The notes under the pieces were generated by a model. The model had not been told where the DNA came from, did not search any database, and saw only the letters and a list, made by a program, of their open reading frames with translations. Of a stretch of 15,369 nucleotides of DNA, positions 14,671 through 15,369 are shown piece by piece (positions within the stretch are counted from its first letter, which is position 1; each line of letters starts with the position of its first letter). The stretch lies in assembly GCA_023436525.1 (NCBI GenBank), contig JAEZIW010000247.1, positions 1 to 15,369 of the forward strand, read 5' to 3'. The translations under genes were made by a program, and so were the position numbers. The DNA is from Bacillota bacterium. GTDB lineage: Bacteria; Bacillota; Clostridia; Christensenellales; SZUA-584.

Positions 14671-15216
14671 ATGCCGATCATCACCACGCAGCGGCTCATA
14701 CTGCGCAACATATGTGAAGAAGATGCCGACGATATCTTCGCCTATTCTTCGTCGCCGAATGTGGGACCGAACGCGGGATGGAAGCCGCATGAAAGCAGAG
14801 ACGAAACGCTGGAAATTATGGAAGCGATATTCTTAAGTCAGCCGAACATATTCGGTATTGTGCTGGCTGAGAATGAACGGATGATCGGTTCAATCGGCCT
14901 CGTCAATGATCCCAAAAGGCAGAATGAGCACGCGATGATGCTGGGGTACGCGCTCGGCGAAGACCATTGGGGCAAAGGCTATATGACCGAAGCGGCCAAT
15001 GCCGTTTTGTGCTATGGGTTTGAACAGCTCAAGCTCAACTTGATTTCGGCCTACTGTTACCCTTTTAATGAGCGCTCAAGAAAGCTGCTTGTAAAATGCG
15101 GTTTTGTTTATGAGGGCACGCTCAAGCACGCGGAGCAGATATACGACGGACGCATTTATGATAACGAGTGTTATGCGATGACAGCAGAAGACTATTGTAA
15201 GAGGAGCGGTAAATGA
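14671..15216 (+). CDS. GNAT-family N-acetyltransferase (RimJ/RimL-like)
   Basis: Uses acetyl-CoA to acetylate an amine of a protein N-terminus or small molecule. 181 aa, normal for the RimJ/RimL subgroup. The ATG at 14671 has AGAGG 9 bases upstream, preferable to the TTG at 14650. The family pattern is complete: TQRLILRNICEEDADDIF at the start, IGSIGLV strand near 75, LGYALGEDHWGKGYMTEAANAVL with the acetyl-CoA loop (WGKGYMTEA) near 105-113, and the C-terminal NERSRKLLVKCGFVYEGTLK. It overlaps the next gene by 4 bp (ATGA), so the two are translationally coupled. The substrate is unknown. Confidence 0.93.
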   Translation: MPIITTQRLILRNICEEDADDIFAYSSSPNVGPNAGWKPHESRDETLEIMEAIFLSQPNIFGIVLAENERMIGSIGLVNDPKRQNEHAMMLGYALGEDHWGKGYMTEAANAVLCYGFEQLKLNLISAYCYPFNERSRKLLVKCGFVYEGTLKHAEQIYDGRIYDNECYAMTAEDYCKRSGK

Positions 15217-15369
15217 CGAAGCCTCTAAGTGAAATGACAAACGAAGAGCTCTGGCAGCTGTTTCCGATTGTGCTGACCGGACACCGGGATGAATGGAAGC
15301 GGTGGTTTGAAGAAGAAAAAGAAACTCTTATCCGTTTGGCCGGCAATGAAAATATAGAAAGAATCAGCC
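15213..15369 (+). CDS. GrpB-family protein, N-terminal fragment (cut by right edge)
   Basis: Only the first 52 codons are in the window. The reading starts MTKPLSEMTNEELWQLFPIV and continues with HRDEWKRWFEEEKETLI and NIERIS, which fits the N-terminus of GrpB/UPF0157 proteins, a nucleotidyltransferase-fold family of unclear function; the conserved IGSTA motif would come just after the edge. The ATG at 15213 overlaps the acetyltransferase stop (ATGA) and has AGGAG shortly upstream. The assignment rests on recall of the N-terminal pattern, so it is less certain than the neighbours. Confidence 0.72.
   Translation, partial: MTKPLSEMTNEELWQLFPIVLTGHRDEWKRWFEEEKETLIRLAGNENIERIS

Noticed and set aside
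1..15369. CRISPR array, phage genes, toxin-antitoxin pair or defence island
   Set aside because: No regular spaced repeats, integrase, phage structural genes or paired small toxin/antitoxin reading frames could be found on either strand.

Overview
The window looks like a chromosomal segment of a Gram-positive, probably anaerobic Bacillota (Clostridia-like) bacterium. The reasons are strong AGGAGG-type ribosome sites, several lipobox lipoproteins with Ala/Ser/Pro/Thr-rich linkers, a flavin-based extracellular electron transfer gene set, an M15B carboxypeptidase lipoprotein and a GrpB-family gene. This placement is inference from gene content; no rRNA or tRNA gene is visible.

Region 1 (1-6461) is the core of the window. 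An ApbE flavin transferase (cut by the left edge) and a two-repeat FMN-carrier lipoprotein (PplA-like) are read leftward. A tight operon reads rightward: a UbiA-family prenyltransferase (DmkA), a type II NADH dehydrogenase with a DoxX-like membrane tail (Ndh2) and a polyprenyl diphosphate synthase (DmkB). A clear intrinsic terminator closes this operon. Together they match the flavin-based extracellular electron transfer (FLEET) locus known from Listeria. DmkB makes the isoprenoid tail, DmkA joins it to dihydroxynaphthoate to give demethylmenaquinone, Ndh2 reduces that quinone with NADH, and electrons pass to FMN that ApbE attaches covalently to the surface lipoprotein. EetA, EetB and the flavin exporter parts are not in the window; they may lie to the left. 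The 320-bp divergent control region carries two palindromes. Ndh2 has an SGAT flavinylation-like motif in a predicted extracytoplasmic loop, which is the most novel point here.

Region 2 (6564-11239) is read leftward: a three-subunit molybdenum hydroxylase (large, FAD and 2Fe-2S subunits, with overlapping genes) and then a creatininase-family amidohydrolase. The latter two are separated by a palindromic intergenic element (7380-7531). The substrate cannot be named.

Region 3 (11346-15369) is read rightward: a GlsB/YeaQ-type small membrane protein, a 421-bp intergenic stretch with a second inverted repeat resembling part of the first element, then a VanY-type lipoprotein carboxypeptidase behind an extended -10 promoter, an unknown small lipoprotein, nucleoside diphosphate kinase, an unknown lipoprotein that ends in the IIGGADGPT motif of Na+-pump decarboxylase beta subunits, a GNAT acetyltransferase, and the start of a GrpB-family gene cut by the right edge.
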